A stretch of DNA of 46,649 bases from Kiloniellales bacterium (GCA_028280455.1 JANQLT010000137.1:1-46649), one strand, 5' to 3'. Shown: positions 17,662 to 26,335, counted from the stretch's first letter. Numbers and translations are program-made. Notes: generated from the sequence alone by a model not told the origin.

Positions 17662-17823
17662 GGAGTCCTTCCGGCCTCCGGATGCGACGATAGGAAGCCG
17701 CCGCTGACGAGGCCCAAGTATCCGTAATTATGACATTTTTTCCTGAACATTCGGTTAGCGGCCGAAACCGGGCCGGCGCGCCGCTTGCCGGCCGCGGCGC
17801 GATCCTTTAGCAAGCCGGGAGCC

Positions 17824-19362
17824 ATGACTCAGCAGCGCTCGAGCCTGATCGCCGAACAACGGGCCGGCGACAACCTGCCGGTGCTCTCGGTCTCCGAGCT
17901 GTCCCAGGAGGTCAAGCGCACGGTCGAGGGCCGCTTCGAGCGCGTGCGCGTGCGCGGCGAGATCTCCGGCTACAAGCGCGCCGCCTCGGGCCACCTCTAC
18001 ATGTCGCTCAAGGACGCCGACGCGGTGCTCGACGCGGTCTGCTGGCGCGGCACGGCCGGGCGCCTGGCGATCGCGCCGGAAGACGGGCTGGAGGTCGTCG
18101 CCACCGGCCGGGTCACCACCTACCCCGGCCGCTCGAAGTACCAGATCGTCGTCGAGTCCCTGGAGCTGGCCGGCGAGGGCGCGCTGCTCAAGCTGCTCGA
18201 GCAGCGCCGCAAGCAGCTCGCCGCCGAGGGCCTGTTCGACGCGGCGCGCAAGCGCCCACTGCCCTTCCTGCCCGAGGTGATCGGCATCGTCACCTCGCCG
18301 AGCGGCGCGGTGATCCGTGACATCCGCCATCGCATCGCCGAGCGCTTCCCGACCCGCCTGCTGCTCTGGCCGGTGCTGGTCCAGGGCGAGGGCGCGGCGG
18401 CGCAGATCGCCGCGGCCATCGCCGGCTTCAACCGCATCGCGCCGGGCGGCCCGGTGCCGCGGCCGGACCTGCTGATCGTCGCCCGCGGCGGCGGCAGCCT
18501 GGAGGACCTCTGGGCCTTCAACGAGGAGCCGGTGGTGCGCGCCGCCGCCGCCTCGGAGATCCCGCTGATCTCGGCGGTCGGCCACGAGACCGACACCACC
18601 TTGATCGACTTCGCGGCCGACCGGCGGGCGCCGACGCCGAGCGCGGCGGCGGAGATCGCGGTGCCGGTGCGCCTCGAGCTGCTGGCCCGGACCCGCGACC
18701 TGGCCGGCCGCCTGAGCGGCGGCGCCGAGCGCCTGCTGGCCGAGCGGCGGACCCGCCTCGAGGGCCTGGCCCGCGGCCTACCGGAGCCGCAGCGCATTCT
18801 GGAAGAAAAGACCCAGCGGCTCGACGAGCGCGGCGAGCGCCTGGCCCGGGCCGCCGGCGTCTGGCTCGACAGCAAGGGCGCGCTGCTCGACGCGCTCGGC
18901 GCCAAGCTGCCGAACCCGCGCCAGCAGCTCGACTTCAAGTCGCGCGAGCTGGGCTCCCTGATCGGCCGCCTGGTGGCGCGCCGGCCGCGCCTGGCCGAGG
19001 CGGCGACGCAGGCCCTGGGCGCGCTCGATGCCGAGCGCCGGCTGCAGCGGGCCCTGAGCGCGCGCCTGAGGGACCGTGAGGGACAGCTTTCGGCCTTGGC
19101 ACGTATCCTCGAGAGCACCTCCTATCAGCAGGTGCTGAAGCGCGGCTACGCCGTGGTGCACGGCGCCGACGGCCTGCTGACCAGCGCCGCCGCGGTCGCC
19201 CCGGGCGCGGCCCTGGAGATCGAGTTCGCCGACGGCAAGGTCAAGGCGACCGCCGGCGGCGCGCGCCCGGGGGCGCCAGGACGCACGCCTGGCGGAGGCA
19301 CCGCCAAACCGAAAAGCGGCGGCGGCCGCCGCGGCAACGAGGACCAAGGGAGGTTGCTGTGA
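17824..19362 (+). CDS. xseA: Exodeoxyribonuclease VII large subunit
   Basis: XseA with XseB degrades single-stranded DNA to oligonucleotides. The protein has 512 residues. The N-terminal OB-fold reads RVRGEISGYKRAASGHLYMS. The catalytic domain includes GVVTSP-type IGIVTSPSGAVIRDI, the region LLIVARGGGSLEDLWAFNEE and ISAVGHETDTTLIDFAADRR with its conserved histidine and aspartates. A long coiled-coil region spans about 290-430. The tail after about 480 is glycine/proline/arginine-rich. GGGAG precedes the ATG at 17824. The stop overlaps the GTG start of the peptidase gene. Confidence 0.95.
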   Translation: MTQQRSSLIAEQRAGDNLPVLSVSELSQEVKRTVEGRFERVRVRGEISGYKRAASGHLYMSLKDADAVLDAVCWRGTAGRLAIAPEDGLEVVATGRVTTYPGRSKYQIVVESLELAGEGALLKLLEQRRKQLAAEGLFDAARKRPLPFLPEVIGIVTSPSGAVIRDIRHRIAERFPTRLLLWPVLVQGEGAAAQIAAAIAGFNRIAPGGPVPRPDLLIVARGGGSLEDLWAFNEEPVVRAAAASEIPLISAVGHETDTTLIDFAADRRAPTPSAAAEIAVPVRLELLARTRDLAGRLSGGAERLLAERRTRLEGLARGLPEPQRILEEKTQRLDERGERLARAAGVWLDSKGALLDALGAKLPNPRQQLDFKSRELGSLIGRLVARRPRLAEAATQALGALDAERRLQRALSARLRDREGQLSALARILESTSYQQVLKRGYAVVHGADGLLTSAAAVAPGAALEIEFADGKVKATAGGARPGAPGRTPGGGTAKPKSGGGRRGNEDQGRLL

Positions 19363-20213
19363 GCCTGCGCCGCCAAGCCCCGCTGCCGATCCTGGCGCTG
19401 CTGATCCTGCTCGCCGCCTTCGCCCTGCAGAACGGCCCGAGCCACAGCGCCGACGAGCTGCTGCTGCGCGGCGACTTCGTGCAGGGCGGCGTGGTCCGCG
19501 GGCGGACGCTGCCCGGCGCCGAGGTCCGGCTCGGCGACCAGCGCCTGCGGGTCAGCGAGTCCGGCGGCTTCGTCTTCGGCTTCCACCGCGACGCCGGCCA
19601 AGCCGCCCTGCTGACGGTCGTGCTGCCGGACGGCCGGGTGGTCAAGCGGCCCCTGGAGGTCGGCGAGCGCGACTACGCCGTGCAGCGGATCGACGGTCTG
19701 CCGGCCTCGAAGGTGACGCCGCCGGCCGAGGTGATGGCCCGCATCCAGCGCGAGGTCGCCCTGGTCAAGCAGGCCCGGGCGATCGACTCGCCGCGCCGGG
19801 ACTTCGAGGCCGACTTCATCTGGCCGGTGACCGGCCCGATCAGCGGCGTCTACGGCAGCCAGCGCATCCTCAATGGCCAGCCGCGCCAGCCGCACTACGG
19901 CATCGACATCGCCGTGCCGACCGGCACGCCGGTGGTCGCCCCGGCCGGCGGCGTGGTCGTGCTGGCCGAGCCCGACCTCTACTTCAGCGGCGGCACCTTG
20001 ATGATCGACCACGGCCACGGCCTGATGTCGGCCTTCCTGCACCTCGACACGATCGCGGTGACGATGGGCCAGGAGGTGCGCCAGGGCGAGACCGTCGCCA
20101 CCGTCGGCGCCACGGGCCGGGTCACCGGCGCCCACCTCGACTGGCGCATCAACTGGTTCGAATCCCGGGTCGATGCCGCCCTGCTGGTGCCGCCGATGCC
20201 GCAAGACAACTAG
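19359..20213 (+). CDS. M23-family metallopeptidase (LytM-like), secreted or membrane-anchored
   Basis: The protein has 284 residues. An N-terminal signal or anchor segment (about 8-24) is followed by a beta-rich region and a C-terminal M23 domain acting on peptidoglycan cross-links. Zinc ligands H169 and D173 (HYGIDI) and catalytic histidines H218 (FLHLD) and H249 are present. The usual HxH third ligand is HxD here (GAHLDW, D251), so the metal site is H-D-D or the zinc is lost. The GTG start at 19359 overlaps the xseA stop, with AGGGAGG upstream. Relatives with HLDW are known to me among alphaproteobacteria, so this may be a real subfamily. Confidence 0.88.
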   Translation: MSLRRQAPLPILALLILLAAFALQNGPSHSADELLLRGDFVQGGVVRGRTLPGAEVRLGDQRLRVSESGGFVFGFHRDAGQAALLTVVLPDGRVVKRPLEVGERDYAVQRIDGLPASKVTPPAEVMARIQREVALVKQARAIDSPRRDFEADFIWPVTGPISGVYGSQRILNGQPRQPHYGIDIAVPTGTPVVAPAGGVVVLAEPDLYFSGGTLMIDHGHGLMSAFLHLDTIAVTMGQEVRQGETVATVGATGRVTGAHLDWRINWFESRVDAALLVPPMPQDN

Positions 20214-20317
20214 GCGCGGGGCGGATTCCGCGACTTCAGGACAACTTCGGACTTTCTTAAGGGCTTTTCCCTATTGCTCCAGCCATAAGTAATTTCCTGA
20301 TCCTGGAGTTTAGGCCT

Positions 20318-20686
20318 ATGACTCAATCCCTATTCGAGCGTCTCGGCGGCGAGCCGGCGGTGGACGCGGCCGTCGACCGCTTCTATCGCAAGGTGCTCGG
20401 CGACCCGGCGATCAGCGCCTATTTCGACGACAGCGACATGGACGCCCAGCGCAGCAAGCAGAAGGCCTTCCTGACCATGGCCTTCGGCGGTCCCAACAGC
20501 TACACGGGCAAGGACCTGCGCGCGGCCCACAAGCCGCTGGTCGAGCGCGGCCTGGACGACTCCCATTTCGACGCCGTCGCCGTCCATCTGCAGTCGACCC
20601 TGCAGGAGCTCGGCGTCGCCGAGGGCCTGATCGGCGAGGTCATGGCGATCGCCGGCAGCACGCGGGATGACGTCCTCAACCGCTAG
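20318..20686 (+). CDS. Truncated haemoglobin, group I
   Basis: This is a 122-residue 2-on-2 globin. LFERLGGEPAVDAAVDRFY gives the N-terminal GG motif and tyrosine B10 (Y23). FGGPNSYTGKDLRAAHKPL gives the second glycine motif and the haem-binding proximal histidine (H71). The group detoxifies nitric oxide or handles oxygen, and needs a reductase. CTGGAG precedes the ATG. The TAG stop lies inside the CTAG boundary of hairpin copy B, so the element inserted exactly at the gene end. A flavoreductase follows 106 bases later on the same strand. Confidence 0.92.
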   Translation: MTQSLFERLGGEPAVDAAVDRFYRKVLGDPAISAYFDDSDMDAQRSKQKAFLTMAFGGPNSYTGKDLRAAHKPLVERGLDDSHFDAVAVHLQSTLQELGVAEGLIGEVMAIAGSTRDDVLNR

Positions 20687-20813
20687 AGCGCTTTCCGATC
20701 GGACGGCACCGGCCCGCTCCCCCTCCCGGCCCCCCAATAGGATACTGCCGTGGCTGGCCGGGAGGGGGAGCGGCCCGATGCCGTGATTCCGCGTGAGCGG
20801 AAATCGCTCTAAC
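20683..20813. repeat. CTAG-bounded hairpin element (MITE-like), copy B
   Basis: This is the same architecture as copy A: CTAG at 20683-20686, left end AGCGCTTTCCG, internal CCGCTCCCCCTCCCGG pairing with CCGGGAGGGGGAGCGG around ATAGGATACTGCCGTGG, and right end AGCGGAAATCGCT before CTAA. The CTAG/CTAA flanks fit a 4-bp CTAR target site. It fills most of the gap between the globin and flavoreductase genes, supplies the globin's TAG, and supplies the GTG used as the reductase start. Confidence 0.85.
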
Positions 20814-21863
20814 CTCGCCGCGCCCCAAGCCGACGAGGGCGCAAGCCGGAGCATCGCGTTCCAAGGCCGCCGCTACGACGTCGGGCCGCAGGAGACGCTG
20901 CTCGACGCCCTGCTGCGCGGCGGCGCGGCCGTGCCCTTTTCCTGCCGCAAGGGGAGCTGCCTCACCTGCCGCCTGACCTGCCTGGAGGGCGAGGTCACCG
21001 GCGCGGCCCGGCAGGGTCTGCGGCCGGCGCAGATCGAGCGCGGCGGCTTCCTCGCCTGCCGGCAGCGGCCGCGGGGGCCGATGACCGTCGCCCTGCCGGA
21101 CGAGCCGGCGGCCTCGACCGCGGCGCGGGTCACCGAGAAGCAGATCCTCGGCCCCGACGTCTGCCTGATCCGGCTGCGGCCGGAGACGCCTTTCGCCTAC
21201 CGGCCCGGCCAGTTCGTCAACCTGCGGGCCGACGACGGCCTGATCCGCAGCTACTCCCTGGCGAGCTTGCCGCAGCAGAACGAAGACCTGGAGATCCACG
21301 TCAAGCGGCTGCCCGGCGGCGCGGTCAGCGGCTGGCTCTACGACAGCGTCGCGCCCGGCGACAGCCTGGCGCTCGACGGGCCCTACGGCGAATGTCACCT
21401 GCAGGGCGAGGACCCGGCGCAGCCGATCCTGCTGATCGGCACCGGCACCGGCCTGGCGCCGCTGCTCGGCGTGCTGCGGGACGCTCTCGCACGCGGCCAC
21501 CGCGGGCCGCTACGGCTCTATCATGGCAGCCGCCGGCCGACAGGCCTCTACCATCACGGCTTCCTGAGCGCGCTGGCCCGCCGCGCGCCTGACCTGGCCT
21601 ATCACGCCTGCGTCTCGGGCGACGAGGCTCCCGCCGGCTTTCGCGGCCAGCGCGCCGAGCTTGCCGCCTTCGAGGACCTGGCCGAGCTGAGCGGCTGGCG
21701 CGTCTACCTCTGCGGCTACCCGGCGATGGTCCAGGCGGCCAAGCGGACCGCCTTCCTGCAGGGCGCGTCTCTGGACGAGATCCACGCCGACCCCTTCGAC
21801 CTGCAGGAGCTGCGCCGCGAGCCGCGCCCCGACGACGGCCCGCCGCGAACCGACACCTGGTAG
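20793..21863 (+). CDS. 2Fe-2S ferredoxin-NAD(P)H flavoreductase
   Basis: The protein has 356 residues. An N-terminal plant-type 2Fe-2S domain carries C51-x4-C56-x2-C59 and C89. An FAD-binding barrel follows, with R152-S-Y-S155. The NAD(P)H domain has GTGTGLAPLLGVLRDA and ends VYLCGYPAMVQAAK. The architecture matches oxygenase reductases that pass electrons from NADH to an oxygenase or globin. Only the GTG at 20793, inside hairpin copy B, is in frame before the conserved domain, and no ribosome site is visible there. Given its position behind the globin, electron supply to the globin is a reasonable inference. Benzoate-type oxygenase genes are absent. Confidence 0.88.
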   Translation: MSGNRSNLAAPQADEGASRSIAFQGRRYDVGPQETLLDALLRGGAAVPFSCRKGSCLTCRLTCLEGEVTGAARQGLRPAQIERGGFLACRQRPRGPMTVALPDEPAASTAARVTEKQILGPDVCLIRLRPETPFAYRPGQFVNLRADDGLIRSYSLASLPQQNEDLEIHVKRLPGGAVSGWLYDSVAPGDSLALDGPYGECHLQGEDPAQPILLIGTGTGLAPLLGVLRDALARGHRGPLRLYHGSRRPTGLYHHGFLSALARRAPDLAYHACVSGDEAPAGFRGQRAELAAFEDLAELSGWRVYLCGYPAMVQAAKRTAFLQGASLDEIHADPFDLQELRREPRPDDGPPRTDTW

Positions 21864-21878
21864 GTCCCAGTCGGCCAA

Positions 21879-22748
21879 TCAGTCGGTGAAGAAGTCGATC
21901 AGCGCCGCGGCGCAGCCCGCCGGTTCTTCCTCGGCGATGAAGTGGCCGCAATCGAACACCGTCTCGGTGACCTCGTCGGCCCAGCGCAGCCAGATCTCGC
22001 GCAGGGGATCGGGCTGGTAGCGCGCGCCGCGCAGCAGCAGCAGCGGGCAGGCCAGCCGCCGGCCGGCGGCGCGGTCGGCCAGGTCGTGCTCGACGTCGAC
22101 GCCGGCGCCGGCGCGATAGTCGGCGCAGCTCGCGGCGATCACCGACGGCTTGGCGAAGGCCGCCAGGTAGCGGGCCCGCGCCTCGGGATCGAGCGCGTCC
22201 GGCGCGCCGGCCCAGCTATCCAGCAGATGGCCGAAATAGCACGCCGGCTCGGCGCCGATCAGAGTCTCCGTCAGGGCCGCCGGCTGGCCCAGCAGGGGCC
22301 AGTGGAAGGCGCCGATCGCGCCCTGCCAGTCGAGCGACTCCCAGACCTCGATGGTCGGGACGGTGTCCAGGCTGGCGAGCTTGCGCACGCGCGCCGGATG
22401 GTCGAAGGCCAGGCGGTAGGCGACGCGGGCGCCGCGGTCGTGGCCGGCGAGCAGGAAGTCGGCATGGCCCAAGCGGTCCATCAGCCCGAGCAGCACCGCG
22501 GCCATGGCGCGCTTCGAGTAGAGCTCGTTTGCCGGGTCGGGCGCCGGCCCCTCGCTGTCGCCGTAGCCCGGCAGGTCCGGCACCACCAGCGCGAAGCGCT
22601 CGGCAAGACGCGGCGCCACGGCGTGCCAGGCGACATGGGTCTGCGGATAGCCGTGCAGCAGCAACAGGGGCGGCCCCGCGCCGCCGGTCAGGACATGCAG
22701 CCGGTGCGCGCCGATCTCGACCTTCCGCGTCTCGAAGCCGTCGAACAT
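21879..22748 (-). CDS. Alpha/beta hydrolase, haloacetate (fluoroacetate) dehalogenase-like
   Basis: The protein has 289 residues with an alpha/beta-hydrolase fold. The nucleophile elbow is GHDRGAR with D104, and the oxyanion region is LLHGYPQTH. D128 and H269 complete a likely triad. Compared with fluoroacetate dehalogenase, the carboxylate-binding arginines (R105, R108) and the halide-pocket H149-W150 are all present at matching spacing, as is the ADYRAGAGVDVEHD segment. This suggests hydrolysis of haloacetates. Epoxide hydrolase is the main alternative, since it also uses an aspartate nucleophile. It converges on the flavoreductase and starts a few bases before lpxK's stop. Confidence 0.85.
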   Translation of the reverse strand: MFDGFETRKVEIGAHRLHVLTGGAGPPLLLLHGYPQTHVAWHAVAPRLAERFALVVPDLPGYGDSEGPAPDPANELYSKRAMAAVLLGLMDRLGHADFLLAGHDRGARVAYRLAFDHPARVRKLASLDTVPTIEVWESLDWQGAIGAFHWPLLGQPAALTETLIGAEPACYFGHLLDSWAGAPDALDPEARARYLAAFAKPSVIAASCADYRAGAGVDVEHDLADRAAGRRLACPLLLLRGARYQPDPLREIWLRWADEVTETVFDCGHFIAEEEPAGCAAALIDFFTD

Positions 22749-22758
22749 GCCTCGACCC

Positions 22759-23745
22759 CTAGGCCGCCAGAAACGACTCGAGCAGCGCGTCGAGCGGCCG
22801 CTCGTCGCTCCACTCCAGCCGCACCGGCAGGATCTCGACCCGGGCGCGCAGGTGGCCCGGCAGCCGGACGTCGTCCTTCTCGGTGGTGACGGCGATCGCC
22901 TCGGCCGCGCCGGCCTCGTCGATCAGGCGCTCGACCTCCTCGGCCGTGAAGGGATGGTGGTCGTCGAAGGCGTGCTCGGCGACCAGCTCGGCGCCGAGCG
23001 CCCGCAGGCTGTCGAAGAACTTGGCCGGCCGGCCGATGCCGGCGAAGGCGACCAGCCGCCGGCCGCTCAGCGCCGCCGCGCCCGGCCCCGGCACCAGGCG
23101 CGCGCGCAGCAGGGGCAGCCCGCTCGGGATCTGCGGCGACAGGCCGCGGCGGTCCTCGCCGAGCAGCACCACCGCGTCGGCCCGCGCCAGGCCGCGCGTG
23201 ACGCGCTCGCGCAAGGGGCCCGCGGGCAGCAGGAAGCCGTTGCCGAAACCGACCTCGGCGTCGACCACGACGATCGAGAGGTCCTTGGCCAGGCCCGGGT
23301 TCTGGAAGCCGTCGTCGAGCAGCAGGCAGCCGGCCCCGGCCTCCTGCGCGGCGCGCCCGCCGGCGGCGCGGTCGCGGGCCACCCAGGTCGGCGCGGCCCG
23401 CGCCAGGAGCAGCGGCTCGTCGCCGACCTCGGCCGCCTCGTGTCCCTTGGGGTCGACCGCCAGGGGCCCGGCGGCGCTGCCGCCGTAGCCGCGGCTGAGG
23501 ATGTGGGGCGCGGCCTGGCGCGCCGTCAGGCGCCGGGCCAGGTCGAGCGTCACCGGCGTCTTGCCGGCGCCGCCGGCCACCAGGTTGCCGACGCAGGCCA
23601 CGGGCAGGTCCAGGCGCAGCGGCCGGGCGACCGCCCGGCGCAGCCGGCCGGCCAGGTCGTAGGCGATGCCCAGGGGCGCCAGCAGCTCGCCCGAGAGGCT
23701 CTCCTCGCGGTACCAGAAATCAGGAGCGCGCATGGCGCAGCCCAC
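22759..23745 (-). CDS. lpxK: Tetraacyldisaccharide 4'-kinase
   Basis: LpxK phosphorylates the lipid A disaccharide precursor at the 4' position, at the inner membrane. The 328 residues include the N-terminal APDFWYREESLSGELLAPLG, the P-loop region GNLVAGGAGKTPVTLDLA (about 53-70), LSRGYGG, LLLDDGFQN and the late TEKDDVRLP, all characteristic. The ATG at 23745 has GAGG upstream; ATG 23733 (MRAPDFW) is possible. Its start overlaps the end of the acyltransferase gene by 26 bases. Kdo transferase (waaA), often found between these two genes, is missing here. Confidence 0.94.
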   Translation of the reverse strand: MGCAMRAPDFWYREESLSGELLAPLGIAYDLAGRLRRAVARPLRLDLPVACVGNLVAGGAGKTPVTLDLARRLTARQAAPHILSRGYGGSAAGPLAVDPKGHEAAEVGDEPLLLARAAPTWVARDRAAGGRAAQEAGAGCLLLDDGFQNPGLAKDLSIVVVDAEVGFGNGFLLPAGPLRERVTRGLARADAVVLLGEDRRGLSPQIPSGLPLLRARLVPGPGAAALSGRRLVAFAGIGRPAKFFDSLRALGAELVAEHAFDDHHPFTAEEVERLIDEAGAAEAIAVTTEKDDVRLPGHLRARVEILPVRLEWSDERPLDALLESFLAA

Positions 23746-24511
23746 CCATCGCCGCCTCGTCGGCCAGGTCCGTCGTGTCCGCGCCGTCGCGCTCCGGCAG
23801 GCTCGCCGGCGGCGGCGCGGCCGGCTCGACCGGCTCGTGGCCGCTCAGCCGGTCGGCCTCGGCGGTCAGCGCGTTGAGCCGCTCCTCCAGCTCGCGGCGG
23901 CAGCGTTCCAGGGTCTCGCGGTCGGCATCGGCCGGCACGCTCAAGGGCTCGCCGTAGAGGATGATGCCGCGGTTGAAGAAATCGGCGGCCATGAAGCGGT
24001 CCCAGCTTCCCAGCAGGGTGCAGCGCCGGACCGCCCCGCTGACCGGCAGGATCGGCGCGCCGGAGACGGCGGCGGCCTTGACCGCGCCGATCTTGGCGCG
24101 CATGCGCGGGCCCCTGGGCCCGTCCGGCGTCACGCCGACGCAGCCGCCCTCGGACAGCACCTGGGCGATCATCCGCAGCGCCGAGGCGCCGCCGCGGCGG
24201 CTCGAGCCGGTGATCACCGGGAAGCCCAGCCGGCGCATGGCCGTGGCGACGATCGCGCCGTCGCTGTGGCCGGAGATCAGCATGTGGAAGCGCGCCGGGT
24301 CCTGCGGCCAGGCGGCGCGCATGGTCGCCAGCCGGCCGTGCCAGAAGCAGGCGATGAAGGGCGCCTCGCCCTCCAGCAGCGCCGCGGCGGCCGGCGGCCG
24401 GCGCCGCTCCCAGCGGCTGGTCGCGGTGACGATCCGCAGATAGAGCACGGCGCACCAGGCGAAGACCGCCTGGCCGATCTGCTTTCGCGAGGCGCGACGG
24501 ACCAGCTTCAC
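23720..24511 (-). CDS. DUF374 lysophospholipid/lipid A acyltransferase-like protein
   Basis: This is a 263-residue protein with an N-terminal hydrophobic segment (about 12-30). H58 in CFWHGRLATM and the TPDGPRGPR motif at 128-136 define the DUF374 branch of the LPLAT/AGPAT acyltransferases, together with ISGHSDG at about 79-85. It probably acylates a lipid A precursor or a lysophospholipid at the inner membrane. The last 50 residues are proline- and acid-rich and not conserved. It lies between the msbA-like gene (3 bases upstream) and lpxK (overlapping), so a lipid A role is favoured. Confidence 0.87.
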   Translation of the reverse strand: MKLVRRASRKQIGQAVFAWCAVLYLRIVTATSRWERRRPPAAAALLEGEAPFIACFWHGRLATMRAAWPQDPARFHMLISGHSDGAIVATAMRRLGFPVITGSSRRGGASALRMIAQVLSEGGCVGVTPDGPRGPRMRAKIGAVKAAAVSGAPILPVSGAVRRCTLLGSWDRFMAADFFNRGIILYGEPLSVPADADRETLERCRRELEERLNALTAEADRLSGHEPVEPAAPPPASLPERDGADTTDLADEAAMGGLRHARS

Positions 24512-24514
24512 GGC

Positions 24515-26335
24515 TCAGGCCCGGGCCCTGGCCTCTTCGATGACGGGCGCGTTCGCGGCCTGGTCGGCGAACTGCATGGCATAGAGCCGGGCGTAGGCGC
24601 CGCCGCGGGCCAGCAGCTCGCGGTGGTTGCCGCGCTCGATCACCCGGCCCTGGTCGAGCACGTAGATCACATCGGCGTCGGCCACGGTCGAGAGCCGGTG
24701 GGCGATGACCAGGGTCGTGCGGCCGCTCATCAGGGACTTCAGCGCCGTCTGCACCTTGCGCTCGGACTCCGTGTCGAGCGAGGAGGTCGCCTCGTCGAGC
24801 AGCAGGATCGGCGCGTTCTTGAGCATGGCCCGGGCGATCGCCACGCGCTGCCGCTGGCCGCCCGAGAGCTTGACGCCGCGCGGCCCGACCTGGGTCGCGT
24901 AGCCCTCCGCCAGCTCGACGATGAAGTCGTGGGCGCCGGCGTGGCGCGCCGCCTCCTCGACCTCCGCGTCGCTGGCGTCCGGCTTGCCGTAGGCGATGTT
25001 GGCCCGCACCGTGTCGTCGAACAGCAGGATCTCCTGGCTGACCAGGGCGATGTTGTCGCGCAGGCTGGCCATGGTCAGTTCGCGCACGTCCTGGCCGTCG
25101 ATGGCGACCCGGCCGCCGGAGACGTCGTAGAAGCGCGGGATGAGGTTGAGCACGGTCGACTTGCCGGCCCCCGAGGCGCCGACCAACGCGACGGTCTTGC
25201 CGGCGCCGGCCTCGATCCAGACCTCGTCGAGCACCGGCATGTCGGCGTCGTAGGCGAAGTCGACGCCCTCAAGCGACACCTTGCCGCCGGCGATGGCCAG
25301 GGGCTTGGCGTCCGGCGCCTCGCGCACCGCCGGCTGCTGGTCGATCAGGTCGAAGACCCGCTCGGCCGCGGCCAGGCCCTCCTGCAGCTTGGCGTTCAGC
25401 CGGGCCAGCCGCTTGGTCGGCTCGTAGGCGAAGAGCAGGGCGAAGAGGAAGGCGAAGAAGGTGCCGGGGTCCTTGCCCTGGTGGATGACCTGCGTGCCGC
25501 CGACCAGGATGACGCCGACCACCGCCAGGCCGCCGAGCACCTCCATGATCGGGTGCAGCGCCGCGCGCGTCGCGGTGTTGCGCACCTGCAGGCGATAGAC
25601 CTCGTCGATGGCCTGCACGGCGCGGCCCTTCTCGTAGCGCTCCATGCCGTAGGCCTTGACGTGGCGCACGCCCTGGAAGACCTCGTCGAGCAGCATGGTC
25701 AGGCGGCCGGTCTCGACCTGGGTATCGGTCGAGACCTTCCGCATGCGCCGGCCGATGATGATCATCGGCAGGACCGCCACCGGGAACACGAAGAAGGTGA
25801 TGAGCGCCAGGAACCAGTCCTCGTAGAAGACGACGCCGATCAGCACCGCGAGGGTCAGCGAATCGCGCCCGAAGCCGGTCAGGCATTCGGTGACGCTGCT
25901 GCGCAGCAGGTTCACGTCGTTGATGAAGCGGGCGATCAGGATGCCCGGCGAGGTCTTGTGGAAGTAGGCCAGGTCCGCGCCCATCAGCCGGTCGAAGAGC
26001 TGCGTCTGCAGGTCGGCGACGATGCGGTTGCCGACCTGCGCCATCAGCACCGCCTGGCCGTAGGTGGCGAGCCCCTTGGCGAGGAAGATGACCAGCGCGG
26101 CGAAGGCCACCGGCACCAGCATGGTGGCTTCCTGGTTGATGAAGATGTCGTTGGTGATCGGCTTGATGAGCTGGGTGAAGGCGCCGATGGAGACGGCCAT
26201 GATCGCCATGCAGATCAAGGCGTAGACGATGCGCTTGGTGTGGGGGCGCACGTAGTTCTCGAGCATGCGCCGGACCAGGGCCCAGGTCGCCGCGTCGAGC
26301 TTGATCTTGCGCTTGCTTTTCTTGTTTTCGGCCAA
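24515..26335 (-). CDS. msbA: ABC transporter, MsbA-like lipid flippase
   Basis: This is a 606-residue half-transporter. The N-terminal membrane domain has six predicted segments (about 30-330). The ATPase domain has Walker [10 protein letters not shown] with K392, the signature [15 protein letters not shown], Walker [13 protein letters not shown] and the switch histidine in VIAHRLSTV. MsbA-type proteins flip core-lipid A across the inner membrane; position with lpxK and the acyltransferase supports this over drug export. The start is TTG at 26335 with GAGG 6 bases upstream; the first in-frame ATG would cut into the protein. It is first in the unit msbA-LPLAT-lpxK. Confidence 0.9.
   Translation of the reverse strand: MAENKKSKRKIKLDAATWALVRRMLENYVRPHTKRIVYALICMAIMAVSIGAFTQLIKPITNDIFINQEATMLVPVAFAALVIFLAKGLATYGQAVLMAQVGNRIVADLQTQLFDRLMGADLAYFHKTSPGILIARFINDVNLLRSSVTECLTGFGRDSLTLAVLIGVVFYEDWFLALITFFVFPVAVLPMIIIGRRMRKVSTDTQVETGRLTMLLDEVFQGVRHVKAYGMERYEKGRAVQAIDEVYRLQVRNTATRAALHPIMEVLGGLAVVGVILVGGTQVIHQGKDPGTFFAFLFALLFAYEPTKRLARLNAKLQEGLAAAERVFDLIDQQPAVREAPDAKPLAIAGGKVSLEGVDFAYDADMPVLDEVWIEAGAGKTVALVGASGAGKSTVLNLIPRFYDVSGGRVAIDGQDVRELTMASLRDNIALVSQEILLFDDTVRANIAYGKPDASDAEVEEAARHAGAHDFIVELAEGYATQVGPRGVKLSGGQRQRVAIARAMLKNAPILLLDEATSSLDTESERKVQTALKSLMSGRTTLVIAHRLSTVADADVIYVLDQGRVIERGNHRELLARGGAYARLYAMQFADQAANAPVIEEARARA

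Noticed and set aside
20153-20170. GGTTCGAATCCCGGGTC resembles the T-arm of a tRNA
   Set aside because: It lies inside the M23 peptidase coding sequence (NWFESRV), and no acceptor stem, anticodon arm or CCA end can be built around it.
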